This document shows positions 1 through 7,165 of a DNA stretch of 64,000 bases, piece after piece. Where the stretch lies: the NCBI RefSeq assembly GCF_001432305.1, contig NZ_KQ483358.1:2138102-2202101 (forward strand), in the 5' to 3' direction. Under the pieces are notes generated by a model. That model saw only the letters and a program-made list of their open reading frames with translations. It had not been told where the DNA came from and searched no databases. The stretch's first letter is position 1. Each line of letters opens with the position of its first letter. Position numbers and translations under genes: made by a program. The stretch comes from Curvibacter sp. PAE-UM. Lineage in GTDB: Bacteria > Pseudomonadota > Gammaproteobacteria > Burkholderiales > Burkholderiaceae_C.

Positions 1-1
1 C

Positions 2-961
2 CCCAACGGCGGCGACCTCGACTTCTTCCCGCGCGGCGCCATGGTCAAGCCTTTCGAGGAGGCCGCCTTTGCCCTGAAGAAGGGCGAGATCAGCGAAGTG
101 GTCGAGTCCGACTTCGGCTTCCACGTCATCCGTGTGACCGACATCAAGGCGCCCAAGCAGAAGAGTTTTGTCGAACTGCGAGCCAGCCTGGAAGAGGACC
201 TGAAAAACCAGCAGGCGCGTGCGCGTTACGCCGAAGCCGCCGAAGCCTTCACCAACGGTGTCTACGAACAGTCCGACAGCCTCAAGCCCGTGGCCGACAA
301 GCTCAAGCTCGAGATCCAGACCGCCAGCGGCCTGGGTCGCCAGCCCGTGCCTGGCGCCAAGGGCGTGCTGGCCAGCGCCAAGTTCCTGGAGGCGGTTTTC
401 AGCCCCGACAGCGTGAACAACAAGCGCAACACCGAAGCGGTGGAGATCGCCCCCAGCCAGCTGGCGGCGGCGCGCATCACCCGCCACACGCCGGCGCGCA
501 CGCTGCCGCTGGCCGAGGTGCGCACCGTCGTGCGCGAGCGTGTCGTGCAGGCGCGTGCTGCCGAACTGGCGCGCCAGGAAGGCCAGCAGAAACTGGCGGC
601 CTGGAAGGCCAACCCGGCGGGTGCCGCCGCGGCCACCACCCAGGTGGTGTCGCGCGACCAGACGCAGAACCTGCCGGCGGCCGTGGTCGACGCCGTGCTG
701 CGTGCCGATACGGCCCAGTTGCCGCAGTGGGTGGGGGTAGACCTCGGTGCCCAGGGTTATGTCGTGGCCCGCATCATCAAGCGCGTGGAGCGTGTTGCCC
801 CCGCGGCCGATGCCCAGCGTCAGGACCGCGCCCAGTACGCCCAGTGGTGGATGCAGGCCGAGGGCCAGGCCTACTACCAGCTGCTGCAGGAACGCCTCAA
901 GGTGCAGATCAAGGTGCCGCGCCCGGCGAATGCCCTGCCTGCGGCACGCGGCGCCTCGTGA
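2..961 (+). CDS. ppiD: SurA/PpiD-type periplasmic peptidyl-prolyl isomerase, 5'-truncated by window edge
   Basis: The reading frame is open from base 2, so the true start lies outside the window. The visible part begins inside a parvulin rotamase domain: the strings [19 protein letters not shown] and DFGFHVIRV are the end of a PpiC-type domain. About 250 residues of helical, Ala/Gln-rich C-terminal region follow, as in PpiD, the membrane-anchored periplasmic folding factor. SurA usually ends soon after its second parvulin domain, so the long tail favours PpiD. The gene stops 27 bases before a tRNA-His gene. The N-terminal anchor cannot be checked here. Confidence 0.8.
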   Translation, partial: PNGGDLDFFPRGAMVKPFEEAAFALKKGEISEVVESDFGFHVIRVTDIKAPKQKSFVELRASLEEDLKNQQARARYAEAAEAFTNGVYEQSDSLKPVADKLKLEIQTASGLGRQPVPGAKGVLASAKFLEAVFSPDSVNNKRNTEAVEIAPSQLAAARITRHTPARTLPLAEVRTVVRERVVQARAAELARQEGQQKLAAWKANPAGAAAATTQVVSRDQTQNLPAAVVDAVLRADTAQLPQWVGVDLGAQGYVVARIIKRVERVAPAADAQRQDRAQYAQWWMQAEGQAYYQLLQERLKVQIKVPRPANALPAARGAS

Positions 962-971
962 GCGACTGAGT

Positions 972-977
972 TATAAT
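972..977 (+). promoter_or_regulatory. -10 element of the tRNA-His promoter
   Basis: A perfect TATAAT lies 12 bases before the first base of the mature tRNA, in the 27-base gap after the ppiD stop. I see no good -35 hexamer; the upstream bases lie in the ppiD 3' end. The placement is what a stable-RNA promoter would need. Confidence 0.6.
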
Positions 978-988
978 TTCCGCCTTAC

Positions 989-1065
989 GGTGGCTGTAGC
1001 TCAGTTGGTAGAGTCCAGGATTGTGATTCCTGTCGTCGTGGGTTCGAGTCCCATCAGCCACCCCA
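989..1065 (+). tRNA. tRNA-His (anticodon GTG)
   Basis: A full cloverleaf folds. The acceptor stem GTGGCTG pairs with CAGCCAC, and the extra G at -1 faces the C discriminator, the hallmark of tRNA-His. The anticodon arm CAGGA/TCCTG encloses TTGTGAT with anticodon GTG at 1023-1025. A TTCGAGT T-loop is present and CCA is encoded at 1063-1065. Its own promoter precedes it and a terminator follows. Confidence 0.97.
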
Positions 1066-1072
1066 AATAAGA

Positions 1073-1104
1073 AAATGCCCGCATGCGCGGGCATTTTTGT
1101 TTTT
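1073..1104 (+). terminator. Rho-independent terminator after tRNA-His
   Basis: A perfect 10-bp stem, AAATGCCCGC with GCGGGCATTT, closes a 4-base loop and runs into a T-rich tail. It starts 8 bases after the tRNA. Confidence 0.9.
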
Positions 1105-1144
1105 AGCGTCGTCGCAAAACGGCATGCGCCACTTCGCACGCGCT

Positions 1145-2119
1145 TCAGTTCACCAGCACCAGCTTGCCCTTCACGTCGCGCGCCCCCATGCGCGCGTAGG
1201 CGGCCTTGAGTTCGCCCATGGGCAGGGTGCTGTCGATCACGGGTTTGACCAAGCCCCGCCCGTACCACTGGGCCAGGGCCATCATCATGGCGGCGTTGGC
1301 CTGCGGTTCGCGGCGCGCGAATTCGCCCCAGAACACGCCAACGATGGAGGCGCCCTTGAGCAGGGGCAGGTTCAGCGGCAGCTGGGGAATCGGGCCGGCG
1401 GCAAAACCCACCACCAGGTAACGACCGCGCCAGGCGATGGAGCGCAGGGCCGGCTCGGCCAGGTCGCCACCCACGGGGTCGTAGACCACGTCGGGGCCCT
1501 TGCCGCCGGTCAGGGCCTTGAGCTGTTCGCGCAGGTCCTGGGTGCTGTAGTTGATGGTCTCGTCGGCGCCGATGGTCTTGCACAAGGCGCACTTGTCGTC
1601 GCTGGAGGCGGCGGCGATCACGCGCGCACCCATGGCCTTGGCGATCTGGATCGCGGCGGTGCCCACGCCGCCGGCCGCACCCAGCACCAGCACCGTCTCA
1701 CCGGCCTGGAGTTGGGCCCGGTCCACCAGCGCGTGGTGCGAGGTGGCGTAGGTCATGATGAAGGCCGCCGCATCGGTGAAGGGGAAACCCGCGGGCAGCG
1801 GCAGGCACAGCGCAGCCGTCGCCAGGGTGTGGGTGCCGAAGCCGCCGGTGCCCGAGAGGCAGGCCACGTGCTGGCCGACCTTCAGGTTCGTGACGCCCTC
1901 GCCCAGGGCTTCGACCACGCCGGCGTACTCAGCGCCCGGCACGAAGGGCAGGGGCGGCTTGATCTGGTACTTGTTCTGCACGATCAGCAGGTCGGGGAAG
2001 TTCAGGCTGGCGGCCTTGATCGCCACCAGCACCTGGCCGGGACCGGGCTGCGGGGTGGGTTGTTCCTTCCACTCGAGGGCGTCCACTCCGGTGGGGTCGG
2101 TACAAAACCATGCGTGCAT
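1145..2119 (-). CDS. NADPH:quinone oxidoreductase, zinc-free MDR family
   Basis: A 324-residue medium-chain dehydrogenase/reductase. It has the GroES-like N-terminal half (PGPGQVLVAIKAASLNFPD) and a Rossmann half with the cofactor motif GAAGGVGTAA. The Cys and His ligands of the catalytic zinc site are absent, as in the QOR branch, which reduces quinones or enones with NADPH. The ATG at 2119 is chosen because AGGAG stands 7 bases upstream and the protein then starts at the usual position. Earlier in-frame codons lack a ribosome site. It faces away from surE across a short divergent region. The true substrate is unknown. Confidence 0.85.
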   Translation of the reverse strand: MHAWFCTDPTGVDALEWKEQPTPQPGPGQVLVAIKAASLNFPDLLIVQNKYQIKPPLPFVPGAEYAGVVEALGEGVTNLKVGQHVACLSGTGGFGTHTLATAALCLPLPAGFPFTDAAAFIMTYATSHHALVDRAQLQAGETVLVLGAAGGVGTAAIQIAKAMGARVIAAASSDDKCALCKTIGADETINYSTQDLREQLKALTGGKGPDVVYDPVGGDLAEPALRSIAWRGRYLVVGFAAGPIPQLPLNLPLLKGASIVGVFWGEFARREPQANAAMMMALAQWYGRGLVKPVIDSTLPMGELKAAYARMGARDVKGKLVLVN

Positions 2120-2227
2120 TCCGTGTCTCCTGTTTTCGTGCTGAAGTGCGTCGGGCATGATACGTGCAGCGCTATTTTTCGTGTTGTCTCTCGCGTGACG
2201 CAAGTCAAGACGGACAGGCCGGCCACC

Positions 2228-2233
2228 TACAAT
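2228..2233 (+). promoter_or_regulatory. Possible -10 element upstream of surE
   Basis: TACAAT (5 of 6 to consensus) lies 20 bases before the chosen surE start; a -35 partner is weak. If used, the surE leader would be very short, which fits the lack of a clear Shine-Dalgarno sequence. Confidence 0.3.
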
Positions 2234-2252
2234 GGGCCCAGACATGCCAACC

Positions 2253-3023
2253 ATGAAAATCCTGATCTCCAACGACGATGGCTACCAGGCGCCCGGCATC
2301 GTGGCGCTCTACGAGGCGCTGAAAGACGTGGCCGAGGTCGAGGTGGTGGCGCCCGAGCACAACAACAGCGCCAAGTCCAATGCGCTGACCCTGCATTCGC
2401 CGCTCTACGTGCACCGCGCGGCCAACGGTTTTCGCTACGTCAACGGCACGCCGGCCGACTGCGTGCACATCGCCCTGACCGGCCTGCTGGGCTACCGGCC
2501 CGACCTGGTGGTCTCGGGCATCAACAACGGCGCCAACATGGGCGACGACACCATCTATTCCGGCACGGTGGGCGCGGCCATGGAGGGCTATCTCTTCGGC
2601 ATCCCGGCCATCGCCTTTTCGCAGACCGAGAAGGGCTGGAAGCACCTCGACGCCGCTGCCGCCCGGGCGCGCGAACTGGTCGAGCAGATGATCGCTCACC
2701 GCACCGGGGACGCGCAGCCCTGGCTGCTCAACGTCAACATCCCCTGCCTGCCGCAGGCGGAACTCAAGTCCGTCAAGGTCTGCCGTCTGGGGCGGCGCCA
2801 TGCGGCCGAACCGGTCATCACCCAGACCAGTCCGCGCGGCGAGACCATGTACTGGATCGGTGCGGCCGGCCCGGCCATGGACGAGAGCGAAGGCACCGAC
2901 TTCCACGCCACCGCCCAGGGCCACGTCTCGGTGACGCCGCTCAAGGTCGACCTGTCCGACCACGAGCGCCTGGGCTACTGGGCGCAGTCCATGGCACAGC
3001 GCACGGGCAAGGGGCCGGCATGA
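2253..3023 (+). CDS. surE: 5'/3'-nucleotidase SurE
   Basis: A 256-residue survival protein E, a metal-dependent nucleoside monophosphatase of stationary phase. The N-terminal metal site SNDDGY and the conserved [19 protein letters not shown] segment are present. ATG at 2253 gives the family N-terminus [10 protein letters not shown]; in-frame ATGs at 2232 and 2244 would add a short tail and cannot be excluded. The stop overlaps the pcm start by 4 bases, and surE-pcm-nlpD-rpoS is the classical order in proteobacteria. Confidence 0.95.
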   Translation: MKILISNDDGYQAPGIVALYEALKDVAEVEVVAPEHNNSAKSNALTLHSPLYVHRAANGFRYVNGTPADCVHIALTGLLGYRPDLVVSGINNGANMGDDTIYSGTVGAAMEGYLFGIPAIAFSQTEKGWKHLDAAAARARELVEQMIAHRTGDAQPWLLNVNIPCLPQAELKSVKVCRLGRRHAAEPVITQTSPRGETMYWIGAAGPAMDESEGTDFHATAQGHVSVTPLKVDLSDHERLGYWAQSMAQRTGKGPA

Positions 3024-3841
3024 ATGCGCGTCCGCGCCCCGGCTTCCCGGTGCGGCTGGATCGACCGGCCGCCGCGGCCGCGCGCCCCGCTTTGCCAGCG
3101 GCGCAGCGCAGTGCGCCGGCAGCCCTTGCGCCTGCCGCTCAGCCGCGTCCTGGACGTGCTGCCCCCACGCCGCAGGGCCTGGGCCTGGACTCCCAGGCGG
3201 TGCGCCTGGCCATGGTGAAGAAGCTGGCGGCGCAGGGCATCACGGATGCGCGCGTGCTCGAGGCCATGGGCCGCATCGAGCGACATCGTTTCGTCGACAC
3301 GGCGCTGGCCACGCAGGCGTATGAGGACACCAGCCTGCCCATCGGCCTGGGCCAGACCATCTCCAAGCCCGGCGTGGTGGCGCGCATGGCCGAACTGCTG
3401 CTGGCCGGCCTGGACCCGCGCAAGGGCGAGCCCATGGGCCGGGTGCTGGAGATCGGCACCGGTTGCGGCTACCAGGCCGCCGTGCTGAGCCTGCTGGTGA
3501 AAGAGGTCTACAGCATCGAGCGCCTGCGCGGCCTGCATGAGAAGGCCCGCGAGAACCTGCGCCCGCTGCGTCTGCCCAATGTGCACCTGCTGTTCGGCGA
3601 CGGCATGGCCGGTTTTGCCCAGGGGGCGCCCTATGCCGGCATCATCGCGGCGGCGGGCGGCGAAGCGGTGCCGCAGGCCTGGATCGAGCAGTTGGCCGTG
3701 GGTGGGCGCCTGGTGGCGCCGGTGGCCAGTGCTGCTGGTGGCGCCCAGGCCTTGCTGGTGCTGGACAAGACCGCGGCCGGGGTCCAGCACACCCTGCTTG
3801 AGGCAGTGCACTTTGTCCCCCTAAAATCGGGCATCGCATGA
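3020..3841 (+). CDS. pcm: Protein-L-isoaspartate O-methyltransferase
   Basis: SAM-dependent repair methyltransferase acting on isoaspartyl residues of aged proteins. The family core is clear: [11 protein letters not shown] at the active site, SAM motif [14 protein letters not shown], and the later GDGMAGF. The protein has 273 residues against about 210-220 for the usual enzyme. The excess is a Pro/Ala-rich, basic N-terminal extension of about 60 residues ahead of [13 protein letters not shown]. The start ATG overlaps the surE stop (ATGA), and the stop overlaps an in-frame ATG of nlpD. A shorter product from an internal start is possible. Confidence 0.93.
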   Translation: MNARPRPGFPVRLDRPAAAAARPALPAAQRSAPAALAPAAQPRPGRAAPTPQGLGLDSQAVRLAMVKKLAAQGITDARVLEAMGRIERHRFVDTALATQAYEDTSLPIGLGQTISKPGVVARMAELLLAGLDPRKGEPMGRVLEIGTGCGYQAAVLSLLVKEVYSIERLRGLHEKARENLRPLRLPNVHLLFGDGMAGFAQGAPYAGIIAAAGGEAVPQAWIEQLAVGGRLVAPVASAAGGAQALLVLDKTAAGVQHTLLEAVHFVPLKSGIA

Positions 3842-3852
3842 AGGAATCATCT

Positions 3853-4722
3853 ATGACGGGCTATTCGCGACGAGCAGGGTTGTTGGGTTTGCTGGTGGCT
3901 GGCATGCTCCTGGTGGCGTGCGGCACGAGCCCGACCAGCCGCGCCCCGGTCGAGGAGCGGCGCACCGCCGTGTCCAGGCCGGTGATGGATCCCAATACCG
4001 TGGCTGTCAAGCAGCCGCCGGGCTTCGAGAACGCCGGCAAGGTGGGCTACTACACCGTCAAGCCCGGCGAGACGCTGATCCGCATCGGGCTGGAAACCGG
4101 GCAGAACTGGAAGGACATCGCCCGCTGGAACAACCTGGAGCAGCCCAACCAGATCGAGGTGGGGCAGGTCTTGCGCGTGACTCCGCCGGCCACGGCCGTG
4201 GCCGCCACCACCGAGAGCAATGGTGTCGTGACCCGGCCCATCAGTTCCGCCAGCATCGCTTCGGGCCAGGTCCAGCCTGGCCAGACGTCGAGCGCAGCGG
4301 CCAAGCCGTCGGCCGCAGCAGCGGCCGCAGCGGAGCCTGCAGCGGCCGCCGAATCCGGTCTGAGCTGGATCTGGCCGGTGCCTGGCCCGGTGCTGGCGGG
4401 CTTCGACGAGCTGAAGAACAAGGGCCTCGACCTGGGGGGCGCGGCTGGCGAACCGGTGCTGGCCGCGGCTGAAGGGCGTGTGGTCTATGTCGGCGCCGGC
4501 CTGCGCGGTTACGGCAACCTCATCATCCTCAAGCACAACAACACCTACCTGACGGCCTACGCGCACAACAAGACGCTGCTGGTCAAGGAGGACCAGGCCG
4601 TGCGCAAGGGCCAGAAGATCGCCGAGATGGGCAACAGCGATGCCGACCGCGTGAAGCTGCACTTCGAGGTGCGACGCCAGGGCAAGCCGGTCGATCCGCT
4701 CAAGTACCTGCCGCCACGGTAG
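3853..4722 (+). CDS. nlpD: NlpD-like lipoprotein: LysM plus degenerate M23 domain
   Basis: Outer-membrane lipoprotein that activates cell-separation amidases. It has a signal peptide with lipobox LVAC, a LysM domain near residues 60-110 (YTVKPGETLIRIG), an Ala-rich linker, and a C-terminal M23/LytM domain. Of the zinc ligands, the His of HxGxD is replaced (NKGLDLGG) and the HxH motif reads KLHFEV. It is therefore probably non-catalytic, as expected of NlpD. ATG 3853 is chosen because AAGGA stands 7 bases before it; ATG 3838 overlapping the pcm stop is the alternative and adds 5 residues. In other bacteria a main rpoS promoter lies inside nlpD; I did not locate one. Confidence 0.92.
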   Translation: MTGYSRRAGLLGLLVAGMLLVACGTSPTSRAPVEERRTAVSRPVMDPNTVAVKQPPGFENAGKVGYYTVKPGETLIRIGLETGQNWKDIARWNNLEQPNQIEVGQVLRVTPPATAVAATTESNGVVTRPISSASIASGQVQPGQTSSAAAKPSAAAAAAAEPAAAAESGLSWIWPVPGPVLAGFDELKNKGLDLGGAAGEPVLAAAEGRVVYVGAGLRGYGNLIILKHNNTYLTAYAHNKTLLVKEDQAVRKGQKIAEMGNSDADRVKLHFEVRRQGKPVDPLKYLPPR

Positions 4723-4750
4723 GTCCTATCGCAAGCCGTGAGGAACAGTC

Positions 4751-5725
4751 ATGCCCCGACGCTCCCTCCACGGTAAAGACGACGCGCGCAACGCAGCGTC
4801 GCTTGACGGCCGCGCGGCGGCCTCTGCGGCCGACCCCGACGCTCCCGCCCCGGCCGCAGCCGAACTGGCCGCCGATTCCGGCGACGCACTCACCGCCTAT
4901 CTGCGCCATGTGCGCCGCACCGAGCTTTTCACGCCCGAGCAGGAGTACGAGACGGCCGTGCGTGCGCGGGCTGGCGACTTTGCCGCGCGCCAGAGCATGA
5001 TCGAGCACAACCTGCGCCTGGTGGTCAGTATCGCCAAGCTCTACCTGGGGCGCGGTGTGCCGCTGTCGGACCTGATCGAGGAGGGCAACCTCGGCCTGAT
5101 GCACGCGATCGAGAAGTTCGAACCCGAGCGCGGTTTCCGCTTCTCCACCTATGCCACCTGGTGGATACGGCAGTCGGTGGAGCGCGCGCTGATGCAGCAG
5201 GGGCGGATGATCCGTCTGCCCGTCAACGTGGTGCGCGAGTTGCAGCAGGTGCTACGCGCGCGCCGCGAGCTCGAGAACGACGCTGCCTTCGTGGCGCGCC
5301 GCCCCGAGGGGGTGCGTGTCGAGGACGTGGCGGATTTCCTGCGGCGCGACGTCCATGAGGTCGCCGAGTTGCTGGCCCTGGCCGAGACGCCGCGCTCGCT
5401 CGATGCCTCTCTGGATCGCGTGGATGGCGAACAGACCCTGGGCGACACCGTGGTGGACGAGCTGGCCATCGATCCCAGCGGCATCACGCAGGCGCACGAG
5501 GTCGAGCGCCTGCTGGAGGACTGGCTGGCGAGCCTGTCGGCGCGCGAGCGCGAGGTGCTGGAAGGGCGCTACGGTCTGCACGACCACGAGCCCGAGACCC
5601 TGGACGTGCTGAGCCAGCGTCTGGGCCTGACGCGCGAGCGCGTGCGCCAGGTACAGAACGAGGCCCTGTTCAAGCTCAAGCGCCACCTGGCCCGCCGAGG
5701 CATCACGCGCGAAGCCTTGTTGTGA
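4751..5725 (+). CDS. rpoS: RNA polymerase sigma factor RpoS
   Basis: A 324-residue group 2 sigma factor, master regulator of the general stress and stationary-phase response. Region 1.2 begins with [17 protein letters not shown]. Region 2 carries [26 protein letters not shown] split around the usual core-binding helix and [16 protein letters not shown] for -10 recognition. Region 4.2 carries [15 protein letters not shown] for -35 binding. A short Ala/Pro-rich N-terminal tail precedes it. GAGGA stands just upstream of the start. It ends the surE-pcm-nlpD operon. Confidence 0.96.
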   Translation: MPRRSLHGKDDARNAASLDGRAAASAADPDAPAPAAAELAADSGDALTAYLRHVRRTELFTPEQEYETAVRARAGDFAARQSMIEHNLRLVVSIAKLYLGRGVPLSDLIEEGNLGLMHAIEKFEPERGFRFSTYATWWIRQSVERALMQQGRMIRLPVNVVRELQQVLRARRELENDAAFVARRPEGVRVEDVADFLRRDVHEVAELLALAETPRSLDASLDRVDGEQTLGDTVVDELAIDPSGITQAHEVERLLEDWLASLSAREREVLEGRYGLHDHEPETLDVLSQRLGLTRERVRQVQNEALFKLKRHLARRGITREALL

Positions 5726-5751
5726 AAGTGCTGGGGTAATATCTCCGCACG

Positions 5752-6062
5752 GTCTCTCCGGTACTTGTCTTCGACATCGAATCCATCCCCGATATCGCCG
5801 GTTTGCGGGCGCTGCGCGACGTGCCCGCCGACAGCACGGACGAGCAGGTCTACGCCAGCCTGGCTGGCCGAGCGCAAGGAAAAGGGGTAGAGCGATTTCA
5901 TGCGTGATGAACACCTACCTGCTGTACTGCCGCTTCCAGAAGATGCGCGGTGGTCTGCTGGAGGCCGAGTACGACCGTGAGATCGCGCTGGTCAAGGAGA
6001 CATTGGGGAATCTGTCACCTGTTGAGACTCACTGGGATGAGTACTTCAAGGCTTGGGACTGA
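5752..6062 (+). pseudogene. Relic of a PolB-like 3'-5' exonuclease (N- and C-terminal ends joined)
   Basis: No intact gene fills 5726-6079, but two remnants of one protein do. From 5761 the frame reads VLVFDIESIPDIAGLRALRD, the exonuclease I motif start of the PolB-like 3'-5' exonuclease family, up to YAS at 5859. One extra base then shifts the frame, which continues as WLAERKEKG, a TAG stop at 5888, and SDFM. About 150 central residues are missing. From 5904 a third frame reads VMNTYLLYCRFQKMRGG to the stop at 6062, matching that family's C-terminus. There is no start codon upstream before an in-frame TAA. One deletion, one frameshift and one nonsense codon make it dead. The family match is from memory. 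Confidence 0.78.
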
Positions 6063-6079
6063 CCCGACGGGCAACGGCG

Positions 6080-7165
6080 TCACTGTGGCTCTGCCGGATC
6101 GGCATTGGAATCGAGAATGGCAAGGATTTCCGCCAATCGGAATTCGAAATGAGTCACCACGGCGGGATCGAAGTGCCTGCCGGAATTTTCCTTGACGAAA
6201 GCCACGGCTTGTTCAACCGGCCATGGTTTCTTGTAAGGTCGGCTGGATGTCAAGGCGTCGAATACATCCGCGACGGCAACGATACGACCAGCCAGCGGAA
6301 TGTCCTCGCCTGCCAAGCCCCTGGGGTAACCCGTCCCATCCCATTTTTCATGGTGGCTCTGGGCTATGGTGTGTGCGAGGTTGAGCAACTCGGATTCATT
6401 CCCGGACATCATGTCGGCACCGATGGTTGTGTGGGTTTTCATGATCTCGAACTCGTCCGGTGTCAGTCTGCCAGGTTTGAGCAGGATGGCATCGGGAATC
6501 CCTATCTTTCCGATGTCATGCATCGGGCTGGCGTGCAGCATCAGCTCACACATGGCCTCCGTCCAGCCCATGCTCCTGGCAAGCAGTGCCGACACCTGGC
6601 TCATCCGGATGATGTGCAGGCCGGTTTCATTGTCACGGTATTCGGCCGCACGGCCGAGGTGGCGTACGACCTGCAGGCGGGTCTTGCGTAACTCTTCGGT
6701 ACGGGCGCGAACCATCTCCTCAAGCACCGATTTCTGGTCATGCACCAGGCGATGGGCGAGATGAACGTCGATGAGATTCTTCACCCTCATCAGCAGCTCA
6801 AGCCGCTCGAATGGCTTGCCAACAAAGTCGCGTGCACCGCCAGCCAGCGCCCGCAGCAGGTAGTCGCGACCATGCTGCGCGGTCAGGACGACGATCGGTG
6901 GAAGTAGAGGGTCGTTCAGCGCCTTGAGCTGTGCCATGACCTGATAGCCATCCAGATGGGGCATGTTGATGTCCAGCAGGATCAGGTCCGGGCGTGCCTC
7001 GCGGTAACGGGGGAGGACCTCGCGCGGGTCTTGCACCAGTGTCAGCTGGGTGTAGCCCTGGCTGCTGAGCATCTTGTCCAGTAACTTGAGATTGCTCGGT
7101 TCGTCGTCAACGACCAGGATGCGGGCCTGGGCCGCGAGGGACGCGGGCGTCTGTTCAGTTTCCAT
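6080..7165 (-). CDS. Response regulator with HD-GYP phosphodiesterase domain
   Basis: A 361-residue RpfG-type regulator. A receiver domain spans about residues 15-135, with acidic pocket VVDDEP and phospho-acceptor in LILLDINMPH. A coiled linker leads to an HD-GYP domain with HDIGK, HHEKWDGTGYP and the later DVFDAL. All metal-ligand motifs look intact, so it should hydrolyse cyclic di-GMP. ATG 7165 overlaps the end of the upstream hybrid kinase gene by 11 bases, which implies translational coupling and that the kinase is its likely phosphodonor. It is the last gene of the signalling island. Confidence 0.92.
   Translation of the reverse strand: METEQTPASLAAQARILVVDDEPSNLKLLDKMLSSQGYTQLTLVQDPREVLPRYREARPDLILLDINMPHLDGYQVMAQLKALNDPLLPPIVVLTAQHGRDYLLRALAGGARDFVGKPFERLELLMRVKNLIDVHLAHRLVHDQKSVLEEMVRARTEELRKTRLQVVRHLGRAAEYRDNETGLHIIRMSQVSALLARSMGWTEAMCELMLHASPMHDIGKIGIPDAILLKPGRLTPDEFEIMKTHTTIGADMMSGNESELLNLAHTIAQSHHEKWDGTGYPRGLAGEDIPLAGRIVAVADVFDALTSSRPYKKPWPVEQAVAFVKENSGRHFDPAVVTHFEFRLAEILAILDSNADPAEPQ

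Noticed and set aside
1097..3841. A very long plus-strand open frame that contains the pcm gene
   Set aside because: Only the part from 3020 matches a protein family. The rest is antisense to the oxidoreductase gene and out of frame with surE, an effect of high GC.
5907..6062. A 51-residue plus-strand frame as a small gene
   Set aside because: It has no ribosome site and its sequence is the C-terminus of the exonuclease family, so it is part of the pseudogene.
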